From: Actinomycetota bacterium
Lineage (GTDB): Bacteria; Actinomycetota; Thermoleophilia; Gaiellales; F1-60-MAGs149
Length of the DNA stretch: 64,000 nt
Direction: 5' to 3'
Assembly (NCBI GenBank): GCA_016870485.1
Contig: VGBM01000003.1
Coordinates: forward strand, 1-64,000
The notes beneath the pieces are model-generated. The model was not told the origin of the DNA. It worked only from the letters and a program-made list of their open reading frames with translations, and did no database searches. Position numbers and translations under genes: made by a program. Positions 26,613 to 38,023 of this stretch are shown one piece after another (the stretch's first letter is position 1; every line of letters starts with the position of its first letter).

Positions 26613-27797
26613 TCAGGGCGCCCGCCGCAGGGGCTGGATGCGCCAGTACGTGAACGAGCGCAAAAGCCACTCGAACGGCCCGAACCGGAACGCGCGCCAC
26701 CAGAGCGCCGCGAAGACGATGAACCCGAGCCAGATCCCGACAGCGATCGCGAGCCCGAGCGCGGGCCCCACCTGCCCGTAGAGGCCGAAGCCGAGGCCGG
26801 TGAACAGCACCGCGGCGACGATCGACTCGCCGAGGTAGACGGTCAGGGACATCCGCCCGGCGGCCGCCACGCGGGCGAACGGCGCGGCCAGCCGCCCGTT
26901 CGCGACGAGCAGCGCGACGCCGGCGACGTAGCCGAGGCTGGAGAAGGGGGCGACGAGGAACTGGAGCGCGAGGCCGACGCCGCCCGCCGCCCCGTCGACG
27001 ACCACGATCAGGGTGGCGGCGAGGGCGCTGCCGGCGAGGCCGACCGGCAGGCAGATCCGGGCGAGGCGGCCGAGCAGGGCGCGGTGCGCGGCCGGGTCGG
27101 CGAGCAGCCCCCGGCGGGCGAGCAGCAGGCCGACGAGGAAGGCGGCGGCGACCATCGGCCCCTGGACGAGGAAGACGAGGGTCTGGGTGGGGCCGAGGTC
27201 GGCGACCCGCTGGGCGACCTGCTCGCCCACGCTCCCGTCGGCGATCGCCCGCACGGCCGCGCTCGTGTCGGGGACCGAGGCCGCGAGGCCGCCGTCGAGG
27301 AACGTCGCGGCGCCCAGAAGCAGCGCGCCGAGGGCGGTCAGCGCGGCCAGGGCGCCCGCCACGAACCGGAGATCGCGCTCGCGGACCCGGCGCAGCGGCC
27401 AGAGCAGCGCGCCGAGCACGGCGTACGCCATCAGGATGTCGCCGGCGTAGAGCAGCACCGTGTGCAGGGTGCCGAGGAGGAACAGCCCGACCAGGCGGCG
27501 CGCGTAGCGACGACCGAGCGGCGACCCCGTGGCCGCGGAGCGGGCCAGCTGGATGCCCAGGCCGTAGCCGAAGAGCAGCGAGAAGACGAGGTAGCTCTTC
27601 CCCTGGAAGACCGCGATCGAGAGCCAGCGCGCCGCGCCGTCGAACCCGCCCGCCGCCTCGAGCCAGCCGCTCGCGAGCGGCTGGGCGTAGAACTCCATGT
27701 TGACGATCACGATGCCGAGCAGGGCCAGCCCGCGCAGGACGTCGACGGCGTGCTCGCGCTCGGCGGGCGCGACCGGGGCCGGGGCGACGGCAGCCAC
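26613..27797 (-). CDS. DUF418-family membrane protein
   Basis: A 394-residue polytopic protein of the DUF418/YeiB type, with about ten helices. It has the typical N-terminal DVLRGLALLGIVIVNM, the FGYGLGIQ and RRLVGLFLLGTLH segments, and the C-terminal FRFGPFEWLLRSFTYWR. Family members are predicted transporters or acyltransferase-like membrane proteins of unknown function. The GTG at 27797 is preferred: TACGCT lies 6 nt upstream (27804-27809) and the family usually starts about here. ATG 27839 is an alternative. Confidence 0.88.
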   Translation of the reverse strand: MAAVAPAPVAPAEREHAVDVLRGLALLGIVIVNMEFYAQPLASGWLEAAGGFDGAARWLSIAVFQGKSYLVFSLLFGYGLGIQLARSAATGSPLGRRYARRLVGLFLLGTLHTVLLYAGDILMAYAVLGALLWPLRRVRERDLRFVAGALAALTALGALLLGAATFLDGGLAASVPDTSAAVRAIADGSVGEQVAQRVADLGPTQTLVFLVQGPMVAAAFLVGLLLARRGLLADPAAHRALLGRLARICLPVGLAGSALAATLIVVVDGAAGGVGLALQFLVAPFSSLGYVAGVALLVANGRLAAPFARVAAAGRMSLTVYLGESIVAAVLFTGLGFGLYGQVGPALGLAIAVGIWLGFIVFAALWWRAFRFGPFEWLLRSFTYWRIQPLRRAP

Positions 27798-27835
27798 CGG
27801 GGCAGCGTACGGGACGCGGGCGGGGGCACCCGCCC

Positions 27836-27907
27836 GCATTCCGGCATGGGGGGTTGGCGCGGATCGCCGGAATCGGCATTCCCTTTCGGACGCTCCCGTA
27901 CTAGGAT
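27836..27907 (+). promoter_or_regulatory. Control region of molybdenum hydroxylase operon
   Basis: Two copies of GCATTCC (27836-27842 and 27876-27882) are spaced exactly 40 bp apart. The second is part of an inverted repeat GGAAT-N4-ATTCC (27869-27882). A -10-like TAGGAT follows at 27902-27907. The arrangement looks like a regulator-binding site upstream of the promoter. Inferred from symmetry and spacing only. Confidence 0.4.
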
Positions 27908-27955
27908 CGTCGACCAAGGCCCCGGGAGCCCGGGGTGGGAGGAGGCAACCACACG

Positions 27956-28429
27956 ATGGGCCAGACCATCACCGTGACCGTCAACGGCACGGCCCACACC
28001 GCGGAGGTGGATCCGCGAACGCTGCTCGTGCACTTCCTGCGCGAGCAGCTGACCCTGACCGGCACGCACATCGGCTGCGACACGTCGACCTGCGGCTGCT
28101 GCACCGTGCACCTGGACGGCGAGCCCGTCCTGTCGTGCTCCGTGCTCGCGGTGCAGGCCGACGGCTGCGCGGTGCGCACCGTCGAGGGCCTCGCGGAGGG
28201 CGGCGAGCTGCACCCGATCCAGCAGGCCTTCCACGAGAATCACGGCCTGCAGTGCGGCTTCTGCACGCCGGGGATGATGATGACCGGGCTCGGCGTGATC
28301 GAGCAGAACCCGAACGCCGCGGACGAGGAGATCCGCGAGGCGCTCGAGGGCAACCTCTGCCGCTGCACCGGCTACCAGAACATCGTGGCGGCCGTCCGCA
28401 GCGCCGCCGACCAGATGGCGAGGAGCTGA
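27956..28429 (+). CDS. Molybdenum hydroxylase small subunit, [2Fe-2S]
   Basis: A 157-residue CoxS/XdhA-type iron-sulfur subunit. The plant-type cluster uses Cys41, Cys46, Cys49 and a Cys near 61. The C-terminal helical domain binds the second cluster with GLQCGFCTPGM and NLCRCTGYQ. It carries electrons from the molybdenum centre to the FAD subunit. The ATG at 27956 follows GGGAGGAGG. It is the first gene of a three-gene operon in the order small, large, medium. Confidence 0.94.
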   Translation: MGQTITVTVNGTAHTAEVDPRTLLVHFLREQLTLTGTHIGCDTSTCGCCTVHLDGEPVLSCSVLAVQADGCAVRTVEGLAEGGELHPIQQAFHENHGLQCGFCTPGMMMTGLGVIEQNPNAADEEIREALEGNLCRCTGYQNIVAAVRSAADQMARS

Positions 28430-28431
28430 CC

Positions 28432-30788
<2,357 letters not shown>

Positions 30789-30792
<4 letters not shown>

Positions 30793-31601
30793 TCCCCTCG
30801 ACCCTCGAGTACACGAAGGCCACGTCCATCGACGAGGCGATCGCGGCCGTCCAGGCGGGCGCCCGCCCGCTGGCCGGCGGCCAGTCGCTCGTGCCGATGA
30901 TGCGCCTGCGCCTGGCGGCGCCCGGCGCCGTCGTCGACCTGGGCGGCGTCGCCGAGCTGGTCGGCGTCTGCGAGGACGGCGACGAGATCGCCGTGGGGGC
31001 GATGACCACGCACCGCGCGGTCGCCGCCGACCCCCTGATCGGCGAGCACTGCCGGCTCGTGGCCCAGGCCGCCAGCGGCGTGGGCAGCCTCGTGATCCGG
31101 AGCCGCGGCACGATCGGCGGCTCGCTCGCCCACGCCGACCCGCACGGCGACCTGCCCGCGGCGATCCTCGCCGCCGGCGGCTCCGTGGTCGCGCGGGGCC
31201 CGGGCGGGGAGCGCCGGATCGAGATCGGCGACCTGGTCACGAGCTACCTGACGACGTCCCTCGCGGACGACGAGATCATCACGCAGGTGCGCCTGCCGAA
31301 GGGCAACGCGCAGTCGGCGTACGCGAAGTTCCACCGCCGCGCGATCGACTGGTCGATCGTGGGCGTGGGCGTCGCGATCGGGGCGGACGGCGTGCGCGCC
31401 GCCGCCACCGGCGTCGCGGACCGGCCGACCCGGCTCGCGGGCTTCGAGGCCGCCGTCAACGGCGGCGGGTCGATCGCGGAGGCCGCCGCGGCGGCCGGCG
31501 AGGGGCTCGACCCCACGTCGGACCTCGACGGCTCCGCCGAGTACAAGCGCCACCTCGTCGGCGTGCTCGCGCAGCGCGCCTACCTCGAGGCGCAGGGCTA
31601 G
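30789..31601 (+). CDS. Molybdenum hydroxylase FAD subunit
   Basis: A 270-residue CoxM-type flavoprotein that passes electrons to the final acceptor. FAD-binding motifs are AGGQSLVPMMRLRL near residue 35 and TIGGSLAHADPHGDLP near 112. The GTG overlaps the large-subunit stop. The operon ends at the strong hairpin beginning 7 bp after this stop. The MobA-like and MoeA maturation genes are elsewhere in the window rather than in this operon. Confidence 0.93.
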
Positions 31602-31607
31602 ATCGCA

Positions 31608-31645
31608 GGCGGTCGGCGGGCGGGGCACTCCACCCGCCGACCGCC
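31608..31645 (+). terminator. Terminator of molybdenum hydroxylase operon
   Basis: Perfect 13-bp stem (31608-31620 with 31633-31645) and a 12-nt loop, directly after the last gene. A TACGAT -10 candidate for fabI begins 2 nt later. Confidence 0.7.
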
Positions 31646-31684
31646 CTACGATCCCGGAGACCGTCCCCGACCCCGGAGGCCCCC

Positions 31685-32446
31685 ATGCTCGAAGGCAAGC
31701 TCGCCCTGATCGCCGGCGTGGCGAACCGGCGCTCGATCGCGTGGGGCATCGCCGAGGAGCTGCACCGGCAGGGCGCCGTCCTCGCCTTCACCTACCAGGG
31801 CGAGCGCGTCGAGAAGAACGTGCGTGAGCTCGCCGCGTCCGTGGGCTCGGAGCTCTGCGTCGAGATGGACGCGCGCGACGACGCCTCGATCACGGCCGCG
31901 TTCGACGCGGTGGTCGGCGGCCTGGGCGGCCTCGACCTGCTCGTGCACTCGATCGCCTTCGCGCAGGCCCACGACCTGCAGCAGCGCTTCATCGAGACGA
32001 AGCGGGAGGACTTCTGGCTCGCGCTCGACGTGTCCGCCTACTCGCTGGTGGCGATGGCGCGCGAGGCCGAGCCGCACATGGAGGCCCGCGGCGGCGGCTC
32101 GATCGTGACCATGACCTACCTCGGCGGCGAGCGCGCGGTGCCGGGCTACAACGTGATGGGCGTGGCCAAGTCGGCGCTCGACTCGTCGATGCGCTACCTC
32201 GCCGCCGACCTCGGGCCCAAGAACATCCGCGTCAACGCGGTTTCGGCCGGGCCGGTGCGCACGCTCGCCGGCCGCTCGATCCCGGGCTTCACCGTGATGG
32301 AGGAGCTGGTTGCCGAGCGCTCGCCCCTCAAGCGCAACGTCGACCAGGGCGACGTCGGCAAGGCCGCCGCGTACCTGCTCGCCGCCGAGAACGTGACGGG
32401 CACGATCGCCTATGTGGACTCGGGCTACCACGCAATGGGCCTGTAG
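31685..32446 (+). CDS. fabI: Enoyl-ACP reductase FabI
   Basis: A 253-residue NADH-dependent reductase completing each round of type II fatty acid elongation. It has the atypical short-chain dehydrogenase cofactor loop GVANRRSIAWGIA, the catalytic Tyr145/Tyr155/Lys162 set (Y-x6-K in YNVMGVAK), and the substrate loop AGPVRTLAG. It is the classical triclosan-target form. A TACGAT hexamer (31647-31652) and CGGAGG ribosome site precede it. Its 3' end overlaps the opposite-strand HATPase gene by 22 bp. Confidence 0.95.
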   Translation: MLEGKLALIAGVANRRSIAWGIAEELHRQGAVLAFTYQGERVEKNVRELAASVGSELCVEMDARDDASITAAFDAVVGGLGGLDLLVHSIAFAQAHDLQQRFIETKREDFWLALDVSAYSLVAMAREAEPHMEARGGGSIVTMTYLGGERAVPGYNVMGVAKSALDSSMRYLAADLGPKNIRVNAVSAGPVRTLAGRSIPGFTVMEELVAERSPLKRNVDQGDVGKAAAYLLAAENVTGTIAYVDSGYHAMGL

Positions 32447-33009
32447 GGCCCCGGGCGCTCAGACGACGGAGGGCCCGCGCACGTGCAGGCGGGCCCGCCC
32501 GCCGCGCGCGACGTGCGGGAGGAGTCGCGCGACGCTGCGGCGATCGTGGACAGGCCGAGCCCGCGCTGGGCGTGCGGCTTCACGCCGGTGCCGTTGTCGT
32601 CGACGGTGAGCTCGACGGCGGCGGGCCAGACGGTGGCCGTGACCGAGATCTCGTCGGCGCTCCCGTGGGCGATCGCGTTGCCGATCGCCTCGACGATCAG
32701 CGTGTTGACGAGCGGCACGAGCGGCTCGGGCAGGTCCTCGGTCGCGGTCACGCGCAGGCGGGTGGCCGGCCCCGCGCCCTTCAGCATCTCCTCGGTCAAG
32801 AGCGGCTGCGCGGCCGGGAGCTCGTCGGCCGCGAGGTCGGCGGAGATGCCGGGCAGCGTCCGCTTGACGAGCTCCGCGAGCGCGGCGACCGCCGCCTGGC
32901 GGATGTCCGCGGGGGCCTGATCGCCGACGGATCCGGCGATCCCGAGCAGGCGGCTCAGCACGAGCAGGTGCCGGAAGAACGGCTCGTCATCCGGTACCGC
33001 GATGCGCAT
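32425..33009 (-). CDS. Histidine-kinase-like ATPase protein, probable 3' frameshift
   Basis: A 194-residue protein with an N-terminal helical part (FFRHLLVLSRLL) and a GHKL ATPase domain: N-box VEAIGNAIAHG, G1 VDDNGTGV and G2 RGLGLSTI. It lacks a phospho-acceptor histidine motif and a sensor domain, so it may be an anti-sigma-like or orphan kinase core. After residue about 163 the frame yields an odd Ser/Pro-rich tail overlapping fabI. One extra base near 32523 would restore LLPHVARGGRARLHV, ending at a TGA (32459-32461) clear of fabI. Confidence 0.7.
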   Translation of the reverse strand: MRIAVPDDEPFFRHLLVLSRLLGIAGSVGDQAPADIRQAAVAALAELVKRTLPGISADLAADELPAAQPLLTEEMLKGAGPATRLRVTATEDLPEPLVPLVNTLIVEAIGNAIAHGSADEISVTATVWPAAVELTVDDNGTGVKPHAQRGLGLSTIAAASRDSSRTSRAAGGPACTCAGPPSSERPGPYRPIAW

Positions 33010-33125
33010 CGGCCCCCGCCCGGTCGTGGGCGGTCGTCTGCGCGCCCGGAACCCTACCCGCATCCGCCGGGCCGTTCCACGTCGCCGGACCGGCCCGTGT
33101 CCGGGGCCACGGGCCCGCGGGCCCC

Positions 33126-33788
33126 TCAGAAGAGGGTCGGGTCGGCCTCCGTGCCCGCGTACAGCCCGGCCACGTCGAGCACCACGCACTCGACCTGGCG
33201 GCGCTCGGCGAGCGCCCGCGCCTGCGGCGCGAATTCGGGCGCGACGACGAGGGCGCGGGCGCCCGCGTACGAGGCGTCCCGCTCGACGTGCTCGCGGTAG
33301 CGCACGACCTGCTCGACGGCGGCCGCGACGGCCTTCACGCGCTTGACCTCGACGAGCACGATGCGGCCGTCGGCGTCGCGGGCGAGGAAGTCGACGGGTC
33401 CGACGTCGGTCGCGCGCTCGCGCTCGAGGATCTCGAGGCCCTCCTCGATCAGGTGCGGGGAGCGCTCGAGCAGGGCGTGCAGCTCGAGCTCGCGGCCCTC
33501 GCGCTCGAGCACGGCCTCGTCGACGAGCACGTGGGCGTCGTCGGCGAGCACCTCCTCGACCTCGATCAGGAGCGTCTCGCCCGTCTCGGGCCGGCGCACC
33601 GTGATCAGGCCCTCCTCCTCGGAGACCGCGGTCGGTCCGGACATGTAGTTGATCGGCTTGAAGCCCCTCGGGCCGTGGATGCAGACCGAGCCGTCGTCCT
33701 TGAAGATCAGGACGCGCTCGCCGGAGGCCAGGCGCGTGGTCAGCCGCCCCGAGTACCCGATCGAGCAGCGGGCGACGAGGACGCGCAC
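33126..33788 (-). CDS. nucS: Mismatch endonuclease NucS/EndoMS
   Basis: A 220-residue nuclease of the non-canonical mismatch repair pathway used by Archaea and most Actinobacteria in place of MutS/MutL. The N-terminal dimerisation/DNA domain contains IGYSGRL, and the RecB-like nuclease core contains GPVDFLARD followed by LVEVKR, giving the catalytic Asp, Glu and Lys. The C-terminus ends DPTLF, consistent with a sliding-clamp-binding peptide. It starts 3 bp after rmlB, so it may be expressed from the rml transcript. Confidence 0.95.
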   Translation of the reverse strand: MRVLVARCSIGYSGRLTTRLASGERVLIFKDDGSVCIHGPRGFKPINYMSGPTAVSEEEGLITVRRPETGETLLIEVEEVLADDAHVLVDEAVLEREGRELELHALLERSPHLIEEGLEILERERATDVGPVDFLARDADGRIVLVEVKRVKAVAAAVEQVVRYREHVERDASYAGARALVVAPEFAPQARALAERRQVECVVLDVAGLYAGTEADPTLF

Positions 33789-33791
33789 CGG

Positions 33792-34799
33792 CTACCCGCG
33801 GGCGCCGTAGTTCTTCGCGCTGTAGTCGGCGTACGCCTCGCCCGACGTGATCGCCTCCCACCAGGCGCGGTTCTCGCGGAACCACTCGACGGTGCGGGCG
33901 AGGCCGGTGTCGAAGTCGGTGCGCCGCTCCCAGCCGAGTGCGCGCAGCTTCGCGCAGTCGAGCGCGTAGCGGCGGTCGTGGCCGGGGCGGTCGGCGACGC
34001 GCACGAGCGACGCCGGGTCGGCGCCGGTCAGCTCGATGATGCGGTGCGCCGTCTCGATGTTGGGCACCTCGTGCTCGGCGCCGACGTTGTAGGCCTCGCC
34101 GGCGGCGCCGTGATGGTAGACCAGGTCGATCGCGGCGCAGTGGTCCTCGACGAAGAGCATCTCGCGCACCTGCATGCCGTCGCCGTAGAGCGGCAGCTCC
34201 TTGCCGTCGAAGGCGTTGGTGGTGAAGAGCGGGATCAGCTTCTCGGGGAACTGGTACGGCCCGTAGGTGTTCGAGCCGCGCGTGATCGAGGCGTTGAGGC
34301 CGTAGGTGCGGGCGTAGGAGAGCACGAGCAGGTCGCCCGCCGCCTTCGAGGCCGCGTACGGGCTCGAGCCGTGCAGGGGGTCGGTCTCCACCGAGCGGTG
34401 CGGGGCCTCGACGTCGCCGTAGACCTCGTCGGTCGAGACCTGCAGGTAGCGCAGCCCGTGCGCGCGGGCGTGGTCGAGCAGGCGCTTCGTGCCCAGCACG
34501 TTCGTGGTCACGAACTCGTCGCCGCCCATGATCGAGCGGTCGACGTGGCTCTCCGCGGCGACGTTGATGATGCCGTCGCAGCCCTCGGCGGCGCGGGCGA
34601 CGTCGTCGGCGTTCGCGATGTCGCCGTGGACGAACGCGTAGCGCGGCTCGTCGGCGAGGTCGGCGACGTTCTCGGGCCGGCCCGCGTAGGTCAGCAGGTC
34701 GATGTTGACGACCTCGAGGTCGGGGTGCTCGCGCACGAGGCGCCGCACGAGGTGCGACCCGATGAAGCCGCAGCCGCCGCTGACCAGGACCCTGCTCAC
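33792..34799 (-). CDS. rfbB: dTDP-glucose 4,6-dehydratase RmlB
   Basis: A 335-residue extended short-chain dehydrogenase catalysing the second step of dTDP-L-rhamnose synthesis. It shows GGCGFIGSHLV for NAD, the catalytic STDEVYG (Thr, Asp, Glu) and YAASKAAGD (Tyr, Lys). It is the last of four rml genes, each overlapping the next by 4 bp in the order A-C-D-B. Rhamnose is a linker or surface sugar in actinobacterial envelopes. Confidence 0.96.
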   Translation of the reverse strand: MSRVLVSGGCGFIGSHLVRRLVREHPDLEVVNIDLLTYAGRPENVADLADEPRYAFVHGDIANADDVARAAEGCDGIINVAAESHVDRSIMGGDEFVTTNVLGTKRLLDHARAHGLRYLQVSTDEVYGDVEAPHRSVETDPLHGSSPYAASKAAGDLLVLSYARTYGLNASITRGSNTYGPYQFPEKLIPLFTTNAFDGKELPLYGDGMQVREMLFVEDHCAAIDLVYHHGAAGEAYNVGAEHEVPNIETAHRIIELTGADPASLVRVADRPGHDRRYALDCAKLRALGWERRTDFDTGLARTVEWFRENRAWWEAITSGEAYADYSAKNYGARG

Positions 34800-35626
34800 G
34801 GGGTGAATCCTGCCATGCAGGCCTCCACGCCGGAGCGCCAGTCCGGCAGGACGGGCGTGTCGGGGTGTTCGGACGCGAGCGCCGAGTAGGCGGGGCGCCG
34901 CGCCGGCGTCGGGAACTCATCGCTCGTCGCGCCCTCCACGTGCACGCCGCGCCCGGCGGCGGCGAGGACCGCCTCGGCCCACTCGCGCCGCGTGGCGGCG
35001 CCCGAGCCCGCGACGTGGCGGACGCCGGGCGGCACCCGCTCGGGCAGGTCGACGAGGACGGGCGCGAGGTGCCCGGCGTAGGTGGGGCTGCCGATCTGGT
35101 CCGTGACGACGCGCAGGACGTCCCGCTCGGCCGCGAGGCGGCGGATCAGCCCGGGGAAGTTGCCGGGCGTCTCGTCGTAGACCCAGGCGGTGCGCACGAC
35201 CCAGGTGCCGTCGGGGTGCTCCTCGAGGGCGGCCTCCTCGCCCTGCAGCTTGGTCTCGCCGTAGACGGAGAGCGGTCCGGTCGGGTCGGACTCGACGTAC
35301 GGCGCGCCCTTCGCCCCGTCGAACACGAAGTCGGTGGAGAGGGTGACGAGGCGCGCCCCGTGCTCGAAGGCGGCGCGGGCCACGTGCCGGTTGGCGGCGA
35401 CGTTCGCGCGGATCGCGCCCGCCGGGTCGGACTCGGCGCCGTCGACGTCGGTCCAGGCCGCGCAGTGCAGGATCACCGCGGGGCGGTGCGCGGCCACGGC
35501 GGCCATGACCGCGGCGGCGTCCGTCACGTCGAGGTCGGCGCGCCCGAGGCCGACGCCGCGGTCGCCGAGGACGCGCAGGGCGGCGCGGCCGATCTGGCCG
35601 CCGGCGCCCGTCACGAGGACGGTCAC
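34796..35626 (-). CDS. rfbD: dTDP-4-dehydrorhamnose reductase RmlD
   Basis: A 276-residue reductase for the last step of dTDP-L-rhamnose synthesis. It begins VTVLVTGAGGQIGRA, has LSTDFVFDG and the catalytic YGETKLQGE (Tyr and Lys), and ends with the usual RPAYSAL substrate region. The GTG start overlaps the RmlC stop and its own stop overlaps the RmlB start. Confidence 0.95.
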   Translation of the reverse strand: MTVLVTGAGGQIGRAALRVLGDRGVGLGRADLDVTDAAAVMAAVAAHRPAVILHCAAWTDVDGAESDPAGAIRANVAANRHVARAAFEHGARLVTLSTDFVFDGAKGAPYVESDPTGPLSVYGETKLQGEEAALEEHPDGTWVVRTAWVYDETPGNFPGLIRRLAAERDVLRVVTDQIGSPTYAGHLAPVLVDLPERVPPGVRHVAGSGAATRREWAEAVLAAAGRGVHVEGATSDEFPTPARRPAYSALASEHPDTPVLPDWRSGVEACMAGFTP

Positions 35627-36132
35627 GACACCTCGACGTCGCGCGCCGACAGGATCGGGCTGTCGGTCGACCACAGGTGCCGGACGCGGTCGTCGTTCCA
35701 CGGGAACGTGTTCTCGTCGTCCGGGTTGTACTCGTGCGTGACGTGGTAGCAGAAGAGGCAGTCCGTGAGGGCCTCGTAGCCGTGGGCGGTGCGGCCCGGC
35801 ACGTAGACGGCGGCCGGGTTGTCCTCGCCGATGTCGATGCTCCAGGCCGTGCCGTGCGTCGGCGAGTCCTCGCGGCGGTCGAACAGGACCACGCGCACCA
35901 TCCCGAGGGCGCAGAAGAAGAGGTCGTCCTGGCCGAGCTCGTGGTAGTGGAGCCCGCGGATCACGCCCTGCCGCGACCAGACGATGTTGGTCTGCAGGCT
36001 GGGCTGGCCGCCGAGCTCCCGGAACCACGACTCGCGCCGCGCCTCGAGAAACCACCCGCGGCTGTCGCCGTGGCGGGCGAGGGGCACGACCAGCGCCCCG
36101 TCGATCGGGGTCGCCGCGGGCACGGGGCTCAC
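35623..36132 (-). CDS. rfbC: dTDP-4-dehydrorhamnose 3,5-epimerase RmlC
   Basis: A 169-residue cupin epimerase. The catalytic-base region reads VIRGLHYHE and the Tyr region AHGYEAL; RGWFLEARR near the N-terminus binds the nucleotide sugar. The GTG at 36132 overlaps the RmlA stop. Without this gene the rml pathway would stop at the 4-keto-6-deoxyglucose intermediate. Confidence 0.94.
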   Translation of the reverse strand: MSPVPAATPIDGALVVPLARHGDSRGWFLEARRESWFRELGGQPSLQTNIVWSRQGVIRGLHYHELGQDDLFFCALGMVRVVLFDRREDSPTHGTAWSIDIGEDNPAAVYVPGRTAHGYEALTDCLFCYHVTHEYNPDDENTFPWNDDRVRHLWSTDSPILSARDVEVS

Positions 36133-37199
36133 AGGATCTCGATCCTCGAGCCGTCGCCGACGAGGAGGCGGTTCGCGGAGCGGATCGCGTCGGAGCGGGT
36201 GATCCGGCAGTCCGCCCCGATCAGCGAGTCCTCGATGCGGGTGTCGATGCCGATGATCGAGGAGCGCTCGAGCAGGATCGCGTGCTCCATCTCGGCGCGC
36301 TCGACGTGGGCGTCCTCCGAGATCGCGCTGTACGGGCCGATGTAGGCGTCCCGGACGGTGGCGCCGGCGCAGATCACGACGGGGCCGCGGATGTGGCAGC
36401 GCTCGACGGTGGCCCCCGCCTGGATCACGACGCGGCCCTCGATCTTCGAGTCGACGACGGTGCCCTGCACGTCGGGGTCGATCGCGTCGAGGACGAGCCG
36501 GTTGGCCTCCAGCATGTCGGCCAGCTGGCCCGTGTCCTTCCACCAGCCGGTGACGACGTGCGGCTCGACGCGCAGGCCGCGGTCGACCATGCCCTGGATC
36601 GCGTCCGTGATCTCGAGCTCGCCGCGCCACGACGGCTCGAGCGCCTTCGCGGCCTCGAACACGGCGGGCGTGAACAGGTAGACGCCGACCAGGGCGAGAT
36701 CGCTCCGCGGCTCCTTCGGCTTCTCGACGAGGCGGTGCACCGAGCCGTCGTCGGCGAGCTCGGCGACGCCGTACTCGGACGGGTTGGGCACGTGCTGGAG
36801 CAGGATCATCGCGTCGGCCGAGCCCTCGCGGAAGCGGTCCACGAAGCCGGCGACGCCGTCGCGCAGCAGGTTGTCGCCGAGGTACATGCAGAAGGGGCTG
36901 TCGCCGAGGAACGCCTCGGCGGTGAGGACGGCGTGGGCGAGGCCGAGCGGCGCCGACTGCGGGATGTACGTGGCCTTGACGCCGAAGGCCGCGCCGTCGC
37001 CGACGGCGGCCTCGATCTCGGCGCTCGTGTCGCCCGTGATGATCCCGATCTCGCGGATGCCGGCGGCGGCCATCGCCTCGATCCCGTAGAAGAGCACCGG
37101 CTTGCCGGCCACCGGCACGAGCTGCTTGGCCCGCGTGTGCGTGATCGGGCGCAGGCGTGTGCCCGCGCCGCCGGACAGGATCAGGCCCTTGACCTCCAC
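36129..37199 (-). CDS. rfbA: Glucose-1-phosphate thymidylyltransferase, long form
   Basis: A 356-residue nucleotidyltransferase. The N-terminal domain has LILSGGAGTRLRPITHTRAKQ and YLGDNLL; after residue about 245 there is a left-handed beta-helix (IQAGATVERCHIRGP repeats). This makes it the long RmlA type, longer than the roughly 290-residue enterobacterial enzyme. It starts the rml operon. TACCCT at 37206-37211 lies 6 nt before the GTG, predicting a leaderless operon mRNA. Confidence 0.94.
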   Translation of the reverse strand: MEVKGLILSGGAGTRLRPITHTRAKQLVPVAGKPVLFYGIEAMAAAGIREIGIITGDTSAEIEAAVGDGAAFGVKATYIPQSAPLGLAHAVLTAEAFLGDSPFCMYLGDNLLRDGVAGFVDRFREGSADAMILLQHVPNPSEYGVAELADDGSVHRLVEKPKEPRSDLALVGVYLFTPAVFEAAKALEPSWRGELEITDAIQGMVDRGLRVEPHVVTGWWKDTGQLADMLEANRLVLDAIDPDVQGTVVDSKIEGRVVIQAGATVERCHIRGPVVICAGATVRDAYIGPYSAISEDAHVERAEMEHAILLERSSIIGIDTRIEDSLIGADCRITRSDAIRSANRLLVGDGSRIEIL

Positions 37200-37234
37200 G
37201 GGCGCAGGGTACAGCGCGGCCGCGGCCCGTGGCG

Positions 37235-37996
37235 TCAGGCGGGCGTCTGGGGCATCAGGACGGCGAGCAGGTGCTCGATGCCCTCGAGGTGCTCGCGCAT
37301 GGCCACGCGGGCCGCGTCGCGGTCCCGGGCCTCGATTGCGGCGAGGACGCGGCGGTGCTGGTCCTGCGAGTTGGCCATCGACTCCTCGGAGCGCGGGACG
37401 GCGTTGAGGACGTCGGACAGGGCGGCCTGCGTGTCCGTCACCTGCTGCACCAGGGTCGCCGACCCCGACGGCGCGGCGAGCGCGATGTGGAACTGCGCGT
37501 CGAGCGCGCGGTAGGCGGCGTAGTCGGAGAGGTGGTGGCCCGCCATCTCGGTCACGAGTCCCGCGAGGCGGGCGCGCTCGGCCGCCGTCGCCCGCTCGGC
37601 GGCGATCTCGGCGATGCCGAGCTCGAGCACGCGCCGGTAGCGCAGGAGCGCCGCCAGCTCGTCGCCGCGCAGGACGCGCACCTCGTCCTCGGCGGGGCGC
37701 GACTCGTCGCCGGGGATCACCGAGGCGACGAAGGTGCCGCCGCCGCGGCCGCGGCGCGCCTCGAGGTAGCCGGCCTCCTGCAGGACGCGCAGCGCCTCGC
37801 GCACCGTCGAGCGCGACAGGGCGAGGCGCTCGGCGAGGTCGCGCTCGCTCGGCAGCCGCTCGCCGGGGGCGAGCAGGCCCATCCGGATCGCGCGTCCGAG
37901 CCGCTCGACGGTCTGCTCGAAGGCGTTGGCGGTGCGGACGGGCGCGAACACCCCGCCCGGGTCGTCGTCGAGCCCCGTGCCGTCGCGTGCGCTCAC
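37235..37996 (-). CDS. FadR-type GntR transcriptional regulator
   Basis: A 253-residue regulator. The winged helix-turn-helix is at about residues 30-90 (GERLPSERDLAERLALSRSTVREAL), followed by the all-helical FCD ligand-binding domain with conserved Arg, Asp and His residues (DAQFHIAL, then HRRVLAAIEARD) that bind a metal and a carboxylate. Such regulators respond to small organic acids. TAGCGT lies 7 nt before the GTG. No target is evident; the rml operon downstream is on the same strand. Confidence 0.9.
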   Translation of the reverse strand: MSARDGTGLDDDPGGVFAPVRTANAFEQTVERLGRAIRMGLLAPGERLPSERDLAERLALSRSTVREALRVLQEAGYLEARRGRGGGTFVASVIPGDESRPAEDEVRVLRGDELAALLRYRRVLELGIAEIAAERATAAERARLAGLVTEMAGHHLSDYAAYRALDAQFHIALAAPSGSATLVQQVTDTQAALSDVLNAVPRSEESMANSQDQHRRVLAAIEARDRDAARVAMREHLEGIEHLLAVLMPQTPA

Positions 37997-38023
37997 CGGG
38001 CCGACGCTACCAGAGCCGCGCGC

